Assembly: GCF_030936135.1 (NCBI RefSeq)
Contig: NC_082616.1
Coordinates: forward strand, 11,343,001 to 11,407,000
DNA: 64,000 nucleotides
From: Gavia stellata
Taxonomy: Eukaryota; Chordata; Aves; Gaviiformes; Gaviidae
Reading direction: 5' to 3'
Shown here: one piece after another, positions 52,041 through 63,141 of the stretch
Layout: each line of letters begins with the position of its first letter
Numbering within the stretch: position 1 is the first letter of the stretch
Notes under the pieces: model-generated
Databases searched by the model: none
Told to the model about the DNA's origin: nothing
What the model saw: only the letters and a program-made list of their open reading frames with translations
Made by a program: the position numbers and the translations under genes

Positions 52041-55000
52041 GTAATCTGTGTATGCTGTCTTGCAGTTCACTAATCTCCATAATTCTTTAGCTAAACTTAA
52101 GCATGTCATGACTTAATATTTTTAAGTCATTTTCTGTAAACTTCTCTATGGAGGCCAAGGGTAACAGAAAGTGTTAGTGCCTGCACTTTTACCTTTTTCA
52201 TATCTGATTGCTTTAGTACTTTTTTTTTTCTGTTTATCAGGGATGGACTCACTGTCTCCTTCTCTCCTTCAGTTCTCCTGCTGGTGATCTGTTGATACAG
52301 AAATAAGTCACTACTCACTGCAAGCTCTTCTCTGGTTGTCTACAGGCTGGGCATTAGGTGGCCTTCCAAACTTGCTCTTAATACGTGATAGTAAGGCAAG
52401 GATGGTGTTTCAGTCTGCTGTGTGTACATGATTTGAAGAAGCATTTCTTTCTTTTTGTACACAGTTCAGACATCAGACTTTAAAAGTTAGGAAAATACCC
52501 TTGCTGCTACTGTATGTGTCTGGAATCTGGAAAGGAACCTGCGCATCTCCACTCATGTGACTTGCAGCTTGCATTAGATCAAAGCCAGTGGTTTAAAATA
52601 AGTAGTGCACATGAGGGACCTTACTATTCGGGTTACTAGGAAAGTGGCCATTAAGAAGTCGAGTGTCCTGCAAACATTAAAATTGGTTTAATACACAGTA
52701 CAAATAGTAATTTCCATTTTTCTTTTCAGGTGGGGCTTGCACTTCACTGTAGTTAGTTTTTCTTCTAGTAGTGTGTAGTTAAAGTAGCATAAAGTTGAAG
52801 GAGGGCTAAGAACATTGTAGTGTTGCATTCTGTTCTCTAAACTGAATTCCTCATGAAATTCCTGCTCTTTGTAGACTAGAGGAGTACTTTGCTTTTTGAT
52901 ATTGCAGCACTCTGCTGGTACTGAAGTCTTGCACCAGAAGCATTCCCTCTAAAAAACAGCTACTGCAGAAAGCACAGTGACTCTGTTCTAAATAAAAAAC
53001 CAAATGCTACTCAGCAGTAGTATCTTTGTGCAGTAGCTGCAGTCTACAGTTCATAAAATACTACATTCCTAATGTATGTCTAGTGCATCAAATGTATTTT
53101 GGAAAGGAATAACAGGTGTATGTTGAGGGGAATGTCAGGGTGTTGGGGCAATTGAACTAGGGCTTGGAAAATAAGGTAGGGGATGTAGTTTCTATGTTTA
53201 ACTTTGCATGATAGTTGCCATTCCTCCTGTCCCACCTCTTCTATCTGTACAGGTAGGCAGAAAAGAGTTTCCCTTTTCCATTGTGATGAAATTTCCGTGA
53301 TACTTGCGCTGTTAAAACACTGTTTGTGTTCTGTGAAGATCTCACTCCTTGTGCTCGGGCCTCCAGCATATATTACTGTCTAGAGAACAGCTGCTGTGTA
53401 TCTTTTACTTTATGTCAAAGGGTTAATTGTTTAGAGATCGGACTACTTCATAAAAGAAATTACACTAAGTGTACTAGCTTTTTTGTTAGTTCTTCTAACA
53501 GGAAGCCTTTGCAGAGGTTTCTTTAATCATTGCATGGATGCAGCAGACTGGGGATGGCAAATCACTGCCTTGGGAAGAAAGACTCTTACTTTGGGTCTGA
53601 CAAGGACACAGCTGCTGCTCTTCTGTCTCTGGGAAACTGCCAGAGAAGCTGCACATAAAACCATTTGCCATAGCAGGAGAGGAAAGAGTTGAACGGTGTC
53701 TTCGTTCTCCCATGTAGTGGCATAGTGCTGGGACGGGACACCCATCTGTCCAGCATTGGTGTTAGCTGCGGGATGGGAGCTGGGCCAGGCACAGGGCTGG
53801 GCTGGGCGTGTGGGACACTGCGGAGCTGTCTACAGTCTTTTCGTCAATGTTGTGCTCACTCTGTAAAGTAGTTGCAATTTTACTTTTTGACATGCCTTGT
53901 TGTTTGGGAAGAAAAAATACATTTTTTCCTTTACTTCGGAGGAACACGTTCTCAAAGCTAAATAGATGAGAATACTAACTCAAAAATGTGGTCCGTTGTT
54001 TCTAGGGTTTTTTTCCCCATAGTCTGTGCTGTTTACTTTTTTGCTCACTTCTGCTGTATTATAGAACACAGAACTGGACTTCTGAGACCTGCCCAAAGAA
54101 TCTAATGACAAGCCATGAACAAAATCAGTTGTCTGCTTTTAATACTACACTATTTAAGCACAGTTTCAAAGTAGCAGCAAAGAACTAACACATACACTTG
54201 TCTTCCACACTCTCAGAAAGGAGGGATAATTCATCACAAGGCCAAGAAATGGATCTGTGTGTGTGTTTGGCCTTCTAAGTCTACCTTTATTGTGTGGGGT
54301 TTTTTCTGTCTTCCCATCAGTGGAACTGAAATAGATTTTTACTGTGCCTCAAGACTTCTGGAAATCAGTTGGTGTGATTATATGACTGATGCTTGTTGAA
54401 ACATTAATCTGTACTGCCTTACTGGTGCACTTAAATTAAGGTTCTTGAACACTTACTTACTGGTGCTATTTTCTGAAACTAACCTAAGTGCCAACATATC
54501 TATGTGTACCTAAAATGTAACGTCCACCAGTCCCAGTGGACTGCAGCAGCTAACAGAAAAAAAGGGTTGCGGATTTTTTATTAAAGCTCTACCACTCCAA
54601 TAAAGCAAATGTAAAGCTTTGGACTGCCTCAGGGGTAGAACAGGGTTTGTTTAATGCTGCCTGGCAGACCCTTTGGGTAACCTGTTTTATTTTGTAATGG
54701 TACCAGACCATAGGGACCTTGTACTTCATAGCTGCATAGGTTTAAAAAACAAACAAAAAACCCCAAAATCAACTTCAGAACTGTAGTTAACTATAAAGAA
54801 ACCCCTCTCCTTGTAAAAAGCTCCTATTTATAGCAATTTCAACAGCAAATACCCTCTGCAACACCTACTGCCTTGAAGACAGTCATCCTTTCCCCCCGCC
54901 CTTTCCATTTCTGAGTATGTGCTGTATTTGGCTTCCAAGCAGATAATCCTGCTGCTTCACTCTCGCCTGACTTCAAAATACACATTTCTGATCTCCATTA

Positions 55001-57846
55001 AAATACTGCATATGGAGCTGTGACTTCGGAGTGGATGTCTCCTGACCTGTGCCACAGCCGGCGCAGCTCCAGCTCCTGCCGGGGCTTGTGCTGGTGGGGT
55101 GCGTGCCCCTCACGCAGCGCAGGGGCTGGGGAGTCACCTTTTAAGGCGTGCTCGTAAAAGAGGGCTTTGATGCCATCTAGTGCTTGTAAATGAAGTGTAA
55201 CTCCAGTACCCTGTGCCTTTCAGAGGACTGCATCCCAGCTTTTGAGAAACTCAACTCTTGAAATTAGTTTAATATTCTTAGAGCTGAAAACTATATATAT
55301 TGCATGTCTTAGCCCTTCTGTTGTACAGACTTTCTTCACTTGATAACCCCTTATTTACTTTTGGGTGGCGACCATCAAGTCTCCCAAATAGGCTAGAAAA
55401 CCATGCTTTCCATAAACCTTCTTTTGGTCCAGGAGCATGGAGGATTTTATATTATTGAATTACAAAATCAAAGTATATTGTAGAACCCCCCCCAAAATCT
55501 AAACCTCTGACCACGACAGAGTTGTGTACCAAAATGTAACCACATTGGCAGTTTAAATCTCTCAGTATATTAATGTTGAGCATTACAATGTTTGAAAACA
55601 GCATTGAGATCTTTACTATCAAGGCAGTCAGTTCCACAAGGCACCCTTGTTTCATGGTGTTTTTTGAACATCAGGCTCTGTAGGCATTCATTTCAGATTA
55701 AATCTTACGGGTTTACAGCTCTCTTGTTTTCCTATCTGCTCCAGGGTACTCTCTAATTCAGTTACAGAAATCTAGCTAATTACTAATACCGTACATTTCC
55801 CAGATTTTCTCAAGGGGGCAAATTCAAAGGTGAAGTCCAAGTGGGAATTGCACTTTGAGAGGGGTGGCTGAGTGGTTGTGGTGATGAAGCTTTTCTTTCT
55901 AATCCCGAATCACGGGGGCGGAAGTAAAATGCTTCCTGTGATATTCTGTAATAGCAATTCAGTCATTACAGTTGTGTGACGCTTAAAAGAAGTTAGAAAT
56001 GCTGCTTTACACCAGCACTGTACACCTTTGGTTCATTTCTGTTAGTTTCTGTATTTGTAGTTAGTTAAATAGAGCGATTCAGCAGGTGGGAAGTATTTGT
56101 TTTGGTTTTGTTTGTTGTTTTTTATGGGGCAGAAAAATACCTTGGAATGCCTTTGGCGTTTCTTTGAGGAGCTGCTTATTTGTAAAATATAATTTAATTC
56201 AACATAAAATCTTGATTTAATTTAATCTGATTGTATTCTTAGATTCTTTGATTGTTTAGGTAATCTTTTATGCTACCAGGTAAATAATAATAAATGGAGA
56301 CTTCTGTTTCAGGATGGAGAATTTGTGGAGGAGTAGGAGGAATGAGGGGGGAAAAAACCCCAACCAACCAAACAACTGTGAGTGACGTTTTTCTGAAGGA
56401 AAGACCCAGACCTGCTGTGTTCCATTAAAGCTCTCATGTCGCCCCTGTTGAGAGGCAGAGGCTTGTATAGCTAAGGCCGCTAACAGAGCGAGGCTTTGGG
56501 GCAGTTACTTGAGAGTGGCTGAATTACGGAGAAAATGGAGCGCTTGTAGTAAGTTACCAGCTTTCCCAGAAGCACAGATAGGCAGACAGCTTTGAATGAG
56601 GCTTCAGGCCAGAGCAGAATTAGGTAGTCATCCAAAATGCTCTCCTGTGGGAAGTCAAGAACACTCTTCGGTGCAAAAATGCTGTTGTCAGTCCATCTGC
56701 GCAGGGTGATTTAACAACTGTGTAGTGAGTAAACTGCTCACCCAGCAGGCATGCAGCCCTTTGAATGTAGGTACGTGCAGTAGAAGAACATGTTTAGAAT
56801 TGATTGTGTCTGTTTTAGTTGTCTGGGTGACTTGATAATACCATCTTGTAAGTAGCCTGTTAGTTGGATAATTTTTGTTTAGGCGTTGGTGTAGAAACAG
56901 GCATACAGTTCCATTAATGAAACAATAAAGCTTATGTAAAAGTTTGTTGACAGTGCTGCTACTTGGTTTATAGGTAGAGTAGGGTTACATGGGTGTCTCT
57001 TGGCCTGAAATAAGAGATGCGAGTACAAAGGGTACAGACTTCATTTTAGGTATCATTTGCGTGCAAGAGCGAACATTGAGTATGCAAAGAGTAAAGAGGA
57101 GGATCTTGAGGGCAGGGAGAAACTCCTGTGGAGGGAGTTAGTGGCTCGTTTGAGGTGGGAGGATGGGGACTGGTAACACAGCCATTCTCATGGCATGGCT
57201 GGGTGTTTGTCCATGTTTTGGCTGCTGCCCATTTGCTGTGGCTGCATGTGTGGCTATAACATGTCTGCTGCATGTCTGTTTAGGAATGTGTTGCATAAAT
57301 GTACTATTTTAAGTATGTAATATAAAGAATACGAAGAAGAAATGAAGAGGCTTTTATTGCGTGTCTTTAGAATGGGAAGAACTTCCTGAAAGCATGAAGT
57401 TTTTGACTAATTTAGTGACAGTGCAGTCACCCAAACAAATGTGGGGGGAGAGTCACAGATTTTGATGGTTTCTGGTTGATCTTAAGAATTCCAGCTCAAA
57501 AGACAGCAGATTTTCAGACGTTTTTTGTACTTTGTTTGTATAGAGCAACTTTTCAAATTTTCTTGCGCTATGATATTTGAATACATGCTTACCACTTCCC
57601 TCCTATAGTATGTGTTTCGATTCAGCTGTCGGAATCATGAATGAAATGCATGTCTTTGTATAAGTTAAAATTATATGTAACTGGTCTTGCTGTTGAAGGA
57701 GGCTTTAAATTTATGTAGCAATTGAAGCAATAAACAGGGCTTTCAGGTAACTTTGCGGTAATCTTTCTCCGTGTAAGATTTTCTCTTTTGATGAAAAGCA
57801 AAACTGTCTATTTAAGGACTGAATCAGAATCTCTATCCTAGCCAAA

Positions 57847-57874
57847 GAAACCTTACACAAGGTTTCTTGTGTAA
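57847..57874. repeat. Interleaved inverted repeats
   Basis: Four abutting segments: GAAACC, TTACACAA, GGTTTC, TTGTGTAA. The first pairs with the third and the second with the fourth, all perfectly. The two hairpins are mutually exclusive as drawn, because no linker bases are left to cross the stems. This could be a local template-switch product. No function is assigned. Confidence 0.8.
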
Positions 57875-58589
57875 ATATGTGAATGTCCTTTCCTAGCTTT
57901 TTAGAAAATGGTGTATCACATTTTTAAGAGGTTTTGGAGCAATGCTGGGGAGTTTTTAGCATTTTATTGTCAGCCGCAGATCTTAAGAGGCTCCAAACTA
58001 GAAGAGTAGTCATATTTTCAGCAGGGATGGAAAACAGAATGACATCATTCTCATAGTTCTTTCAGATTTTGAGTTTCTGGTTTATGCTCATCTCATATCT
58101 GTACAATGCTTTCTGTATGTTACTTACTCTATGTTAGTAGTGTAAACTTTCAAGCTCTTGTTTTTATTTAAATGAAGGAAACATTTAATTGTCAAGTCTG
58201 TAGCTGACAGGATAGGATGCTGATGTAAAATAAAAAAGGGAAGGTGTTTGGTTGTAGGAATTAGAAACTGTTCTTCTCAAACCTCCATTTAGGTGAATTA
58301 AATATGGCTGAGCAGTTGATAGGGACTAAAGATACCAGCAAAAAGACTTCTTGGGTTCTTCCGGAGCCTCTTGCTTTTGTTACAGGCACAGAAAGGGTCC
58401 TATTCGGTTTTCCTTCAAGCTTTTCTTTAAAGGGAGAGGTGTGTTACAAAGATGTCTCTGTTAGTCTTCTAGACAGTCAGGCATTTGTTAAAAAAAATGA
58501 GGGGAAGGCTTGTAGGAGATTTATGGATGTGTCTTAACCATTGTTTGAGAAGCAATCTGTTTAAACCTTGTCTGGTGACTACTTTTAGC

Positions 58590-58930
58590 TCCACTCGGCT
58601 GCGACAAGCCGCTTAGGGCAGTTCAGCTTTTGTTAGCCTGTGCAGAGCCTTGCTGCACTGGCGTTTCCAATGCACTGGCACTGCTCTGCAAGGAGAAGCC
58701 AGCTCCCTTCATGACGGTGATTTCTTTCTCTGCCTTGGCGTCTTTTCGGTTCTGCTGGCAAGCAGCAAGAAGCAAATGGCGGCACCGGTCGGGGCTTGCA
58801 TTTTAGTCTTGGTGGCGGAGCGTTAGCAGCCTGGTTACAGCTCGCACTGCGTCAGCCGTGCTCCACACCCCGCGCCGTCAGCTGACCGGCCTCCTGCAGC
58901 ACCAGTGCAGCAGCAGACTGCAGACGCTGC
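58590..58930. promoter_or_regulatory. GC-rich, CpG-containing patch inside RTN4 intron 3
   Basis: A 340-bp patch clearly richer in G+C and CpG than its surroundings. It includes a YY1-like AAATGGCGGC (near 58778) of the type found at promoters, several CAGCAG/CTGCAG runs, and GTGGCGGAGCG. No start codon with a good donor follows it, so I do not propose an exon. It may be an enhancer or a cryptic promoter. Confidence 0.3.
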
Positions 58931-61900
58931 TGGGGAAGCCCATGTTTCCCATCCTGGGCTGTAGATTTCTTCTCTTGCAGCTGTCCTCTTGGTATGCATA
59001 ATTGATAATCACAGCTGGAGGGTAGATCGTTTGTGGAGAGATGGACAGTCAGCCGAGCAGTTGGAAGGATAAGGGTATTTGTTCTTTCGCCTTTTTTCCT
59101 TTTTTTTTTTTTTTAAGCTAAAGATGCTGCGGGTTGTTTTTAGCAAATGGTGTTTGTAGCATGTATTTGATTGTGTAATGTATCTGAAGATGTAAGATCT
59201 ATTTGTACTGTATGCAAAATTGCAAAAGCTGTAGGTTAAAATGGGTAAATATGAGCAATGCAGAAGAATAAATTATTTATGTAGGTGAAATTGCTTGTGT
59301 GACACTGCAGTGCTACAGAGCATATTTAAAAACAGCTTGTTTTGGTATGCACTGCACAAATACCAGCATAGTCCGAATTTAGTTGATGTTCCTTTTGAAA
59401 TTCCTAGATTTTTAATACTTCAGTAATACTAACCATTAACTTGAAAGAATGTAGTGTCTGTAGTTCACGTAGTTTAATGATTTTATGAGGAGAAATCGCA
59501 TGCAGATACAACAGGGTGGTGGGGTTTTTTTCTGTTTGGCATAGCGTGTTTGGAGTCTACCCTTAATTGTGTTTGCTTTGGATTTTTCACAGTTCTGTTG
59601 GATTCTAGGTAAAACTGTGTCTGATGTTTCAGAATTTACAGCCATAATATCAAATTGTTTTAGGTAAATAAGTAGCTAACCTTAAATTAGTGTGGTTCTG
59701 ACCTTTGTTCCTGTAACCACCAATGGGAGATCACCGGTGTAAATCTCTGTGGATCATTATATTAGTGCTCAGTGTGTAAGGGTTTAAGCCTTATTTGAAT
59801 ACGTAATCTTCAAACTTTATCAACAAGACAAGCTTTAAAGAATTTTAATAATCTCTGGATACTTAAATAAAGGACCCTGTCATGCTTCGTATTTGTACTT
59901 GTGAGGTTTTCTTTTTTTATAACTGTTGTTCAAAACCTGTGTTTTTTTCCACTTGGACAGAATCGCCAGCTGTCTAGAATCCATAGAATGCTCTACCAGA
60001 ACCTAAAAATGTAGCAGAAAAGCCCTGCAGGGGAAAAATCTTTGCCCCTGCAAAACAAGTTTCTAGAAGTTCTAATCTTTCATTAAAGGGCTGTAAAATA
60101 TTAGGAAAAAATATTCTGCAGTATCTAGTAATGTTTTGATGTGTAACTAGTTGAAATGTTCAGCCCTCCGTATGTCAGGCCTGAAATTCTTGGGGTTAAA
60201 AAAAAAGCGACAAAAAAGGGTTGAGATCGGAAGGTTTCTGTAAAAATTGAAAGGCAAGTTACCTTTGGGTATTCAGGCCCAATTTTCAGGTTTTCTTTTA
60301 CAACCAGACGTGCAGTGGTGGTGGTGGTCTGTCCCTCACCGCAGCTGAAAGCAGATATTTCCAAGCCTAGAATTTGAGGCCTTGAGAATACTGGAGTCTG
60401 TCTTGGTTTAAAATTAATGAATTGCCCATCATGAGCATGCCTGTATGGCATACTGGGGGGGAATACACTAACCAGTGCAAGCCATGCTGTTACAGCTACA
60501 TGGGGGCCAGTAATGTGGGGTCTGCTCTTGGCGTCTTTGCAAAACATAGACCTGGCTAGCGTGTAATGGAACTGGCCTCAAATGAACAAAGCAAACCTGA
60601 ACCCATCCTACGTGCATATTTTGTGCTGGTATAACTGCTTCAAGCAGGGTTTTAAATTCCTCTTCCCCCCTGCCCCCCGCTTTGTTTTTACATCGTGGCA
60701 TCCCCTTAGGTGGAGGAAGCTGGTTCAGTGCCTATTTCTACCTCCGAGGAAGTCCCTATTGCCTTGAGGTTTAATTATAGTTCAACTTGTAGAGATAAGG
60801 TCTAAAAGAAAATGGAAGCAGAGCAAGAAGAAGGTTTTCTGGGGAAGCAGAAGAGTCTGGTTCCTCTCCTTTTGCAACTGTTCTTGAAGCCTGGTTTAGT
60901 GTGGTTTCTGGTAGCATTTGTTTATAAAAAGACGAAGACGCCTTGTTTCATGTGTTCTTCCTTCCTTAGGTCAGGCTCCAGTGGCATGGAAAACGATGGG
61001 TAAAGTTCAGGGACTGATTACGCTATTCATCTTGCCCCAAAATAAATATAGAAGCAGATATTGCGACATGCTTCTTGCCATGCTAAAACATAACCTTAAA
61101 AAAAAAGAAAAGTAATTATCAAATCTAAAACCAGAGAAGAGCCAAAAGTATTGTTCATAGTTAGACTTTCCAGCTAAAGCACTACTTTCTAATTAATATA
61201 ATCATAAACTTAGTTTTGGTGTGCGTGTTTCTTGTGCTACAGCCATAGTAGTTGAGGAACCAGCATAGTGAAAGTGGTACAACCTGTGGTATTAATACCT
61301 CGGTATTGATCATCTAGATAGGCAGGATGAAACAGGTTTACCCTGGGAATGGCATGACTTTTATTTTTGGCACTTCTAAAGACAGGCCCCCATGGAGTAA
61401 TTGGTACTAAAATGTAACATTTATTTATTTAATTTTGAATTGTTTTAATGGCTGAATAATGCTAATGGCAGGATGAACACTACAGCTGTACTCCCACGTT
61501 TCCCAGGATTTTTAATTTTTTTATTAATGTGCTGAAAATCTATCTGGATTCTGGTTCAGATTAGTTAAATGGTGGAAAAGGTTGCATAGCCTTGTGCAGC
61601 CCTTGATCTTTTTATCACGAGTAATCAGGGCTTTGGAATGATTTTCCCAGCTCATACATTGTACGCATATGCACTGATATGATTAAGTAGAAATGAAAGA
61701 AAACCACTGCTTTGGCTCGTTAGTAATTGTTAGATAGTATTTGCATTTTTGGGGGACTATCTGGTAGTGTCAGACTTCGTTCTCCTTCTAGCAGGTACTT
61801 GTGAAATCGCTGTCACTTTTTCTTGCTAGGGATGGTGGGGCAGATGTGCCAAGTCCGAAACACGTGTGATGCAGACTTGTTTTCTGACCTTTGGGAGCCA

Positions 61901-62939
61901 GTTAGACAAGCCTGTCGGTCCTGCTGGACGTGCCACTCCTTTGTAACGTCTGCCCCTAGGACAGGGAAAGCTCTGTTGCTCGAAGTCAGCTCCACGCGCT
62001 GGGCACCACGCACGCTCATGCTATAACCACCCACTCACCAGCCTGGGATTGTCGTCTTGTTACTGACTTGCAGCAAGGCAGTCAAGGACCAAACTGGCTT
62101 CCAGCGCGTCTGGTCGGGGTAAAACAAGGCTTGAATCCTGTGGCCCAGTCTGTAACTGCTCCTGCTTAGGATGTCAACCGTGATATGAATTTGTCATTCT
62201 GATGTAGGAAATCTTGAAAATGTCAAAGCCCGGTCTGCTAATGGTGTTTGTGCTTGGAAGACTTTGATCACTTGATGGGTTGGTGGCTTCTCCTTGGGGT
62301 TGGTCTGTCTCCAGCCGGGGCTGCCCCACACCGGGCTTGACCAGGCTTTGAAAGCGGAACTGCAGGGTCAGATCTTGCCTGCTCGATACTCTGCATAAAA
62401 GATCAGTGGAAACCCTGAAGATCGCTGTCAGACGGGTAAATACGAAGTTTATTTAGTGTAACTGGAAAATGCCTCTCTAAACAGAAATTAACAGCAATTT
62501 GCCTATTTGTGGTTGTGTCCTGGGTTTTGCTGGTCTCGAGTTAATTTTCTTGACAGCAGCCTGTATGGTGCTATGGTGACAGTTGTCACCGAGCGCTTTA
62601 GATGCAGCTGAAAGCTGCCCATTCTCAACACTTCCATTACATTCCTGTATTAGTACAACACTGGCTGTTCTTAAATTGATCCAGAAGAGGCTCTTACTTG
62701 TGCTTCTAGACTGTTTTTACTATTATTTGAAGAACATAAAGAATTTCTGCTTACCTTTCAGATTACAGAAAGGTTCTAGTGTAGTGGCTGTTGTTCATAC
62801 AGTGTGTGTAAATCGTACACTGTTTGCGGTTTTTCACTCTTCCTTCTCCTTTTACACAAACAGCCTTTCTTTGGGGCTGAAGCCCAATTTTTGTTTGTTT
62901 CTAAATACTGGATAGAGAGTCGTTGTTCATTGTGAAGGC

Positions 62940-63125
62940 GAATCTCTTGCTCCGCAGCTGCATTCCGAGGGCTTAGCGCAGAGGCAGCCATTGGCGGGGG
63001 CCGGCGAGGTTTCGCGGCGGCAGGCAGTTGCGTATATCTGCTGACCTCCGAGTGCCCTAGCAGGAAGTGAAAAGGCGCTGGGTAGTCAGCTGTGCAAGGT
63101 CTGGGTGCATGCAGGCACACTCAAG
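62940..63125 (+). promoter_or_regulatory. RTN4: Candidate internal RTN4 promoter (P2 / Nogo-C-like) and 5' UTR
   Basis: A compact GC-rich patch in AT-rich intron 3, directly upstream of the short exon at 63126. In order: inverted CCAAT box within CCATTGGCGG (62988-62997), GGCGGGGGCCGGCGAGG, TATA-like GTATATC (63032-63038), and ETS-like CAGGAAGTG (63061-63069). A start near 63065 would leave about 60 bases of leader. One upstream ATG (63109) is in weak context and in another frame. In mammals Nogo-C comes from a separate promoter, P2, downstream of the Nogo-A exon, and the location here agrees. Motifs are seen; promoter activity is inferred. Confidence 0.55.
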
Positions 63126-63141
63126 ATGGATGCCAAAATGG
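63126..63141 (+). CDS. RTN4: Candidate first coding exon of a short RTN4 isoform (Nogo-C-like)
   Basis: ATG GAT GCC AAA ATG G, giving M-D-A-K-M and one leftover base, followed by the donor GTTAGT at 63142. The start context is strong (A at -3, G at +4). Phase 1 is precisely what the reticulon-domain exon needs, because the leftover G would complete the Val of VVDLLYWRD as at the end of exon 3. The predicted protein would be five residues plus the roughly 190-residue reticulon homology domain, an ER hairpin membrane protein. Mammalian Nogo-C has an 11-residue start of the type MDGQKK..., so this is shorter and different. A true MDGQKK-type exon may lie beyond the window, or this exon may replace it. 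Supported by position, promoter-like context, start context and phase, but the donor is only moderate. Confidence 0.5.

Larger units (their letters stand above)
52041..62939 (+). other. RTN4: RTN4 intron 3 (part within the window)
   Basis: Begins with the exon 3 donor GTAATC. No exon of the reticulon homology domain, and nothing encoding its start VVDLLYWRD, is found here. Contents are AT-rich sequence, poly-T at about 59098-59114, small GC-rich patches (55030-55130, 58590-58930, 61850-62010) and an unusual inverted repeat (57847-57874). No recognisable mobile element is seen, which is notable for nearly 11 kb. Confidence 0.85.

Noticed and set aside
51640-52080. 146-codon antisense frame inside RTN4 exon 3
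   Set aside because: Shadow of the conserved sense coding sequence. The sense frame matches Nogo-A throughout.
57847-57874. H-type RNA pseudoknot
   Set aside because: The stems abut with no loop bases to span the grooves, so both cannot form together. Treated as competing hairpins.
52041-63125. Mammal-like Nogo-C first exon (MDGQKK type) or reticulon-domain exons
   Set aside because: Read for ATG followed by such codons and a phase-1 donor, and for codons of VVDLLYWRD; none was found in the window.
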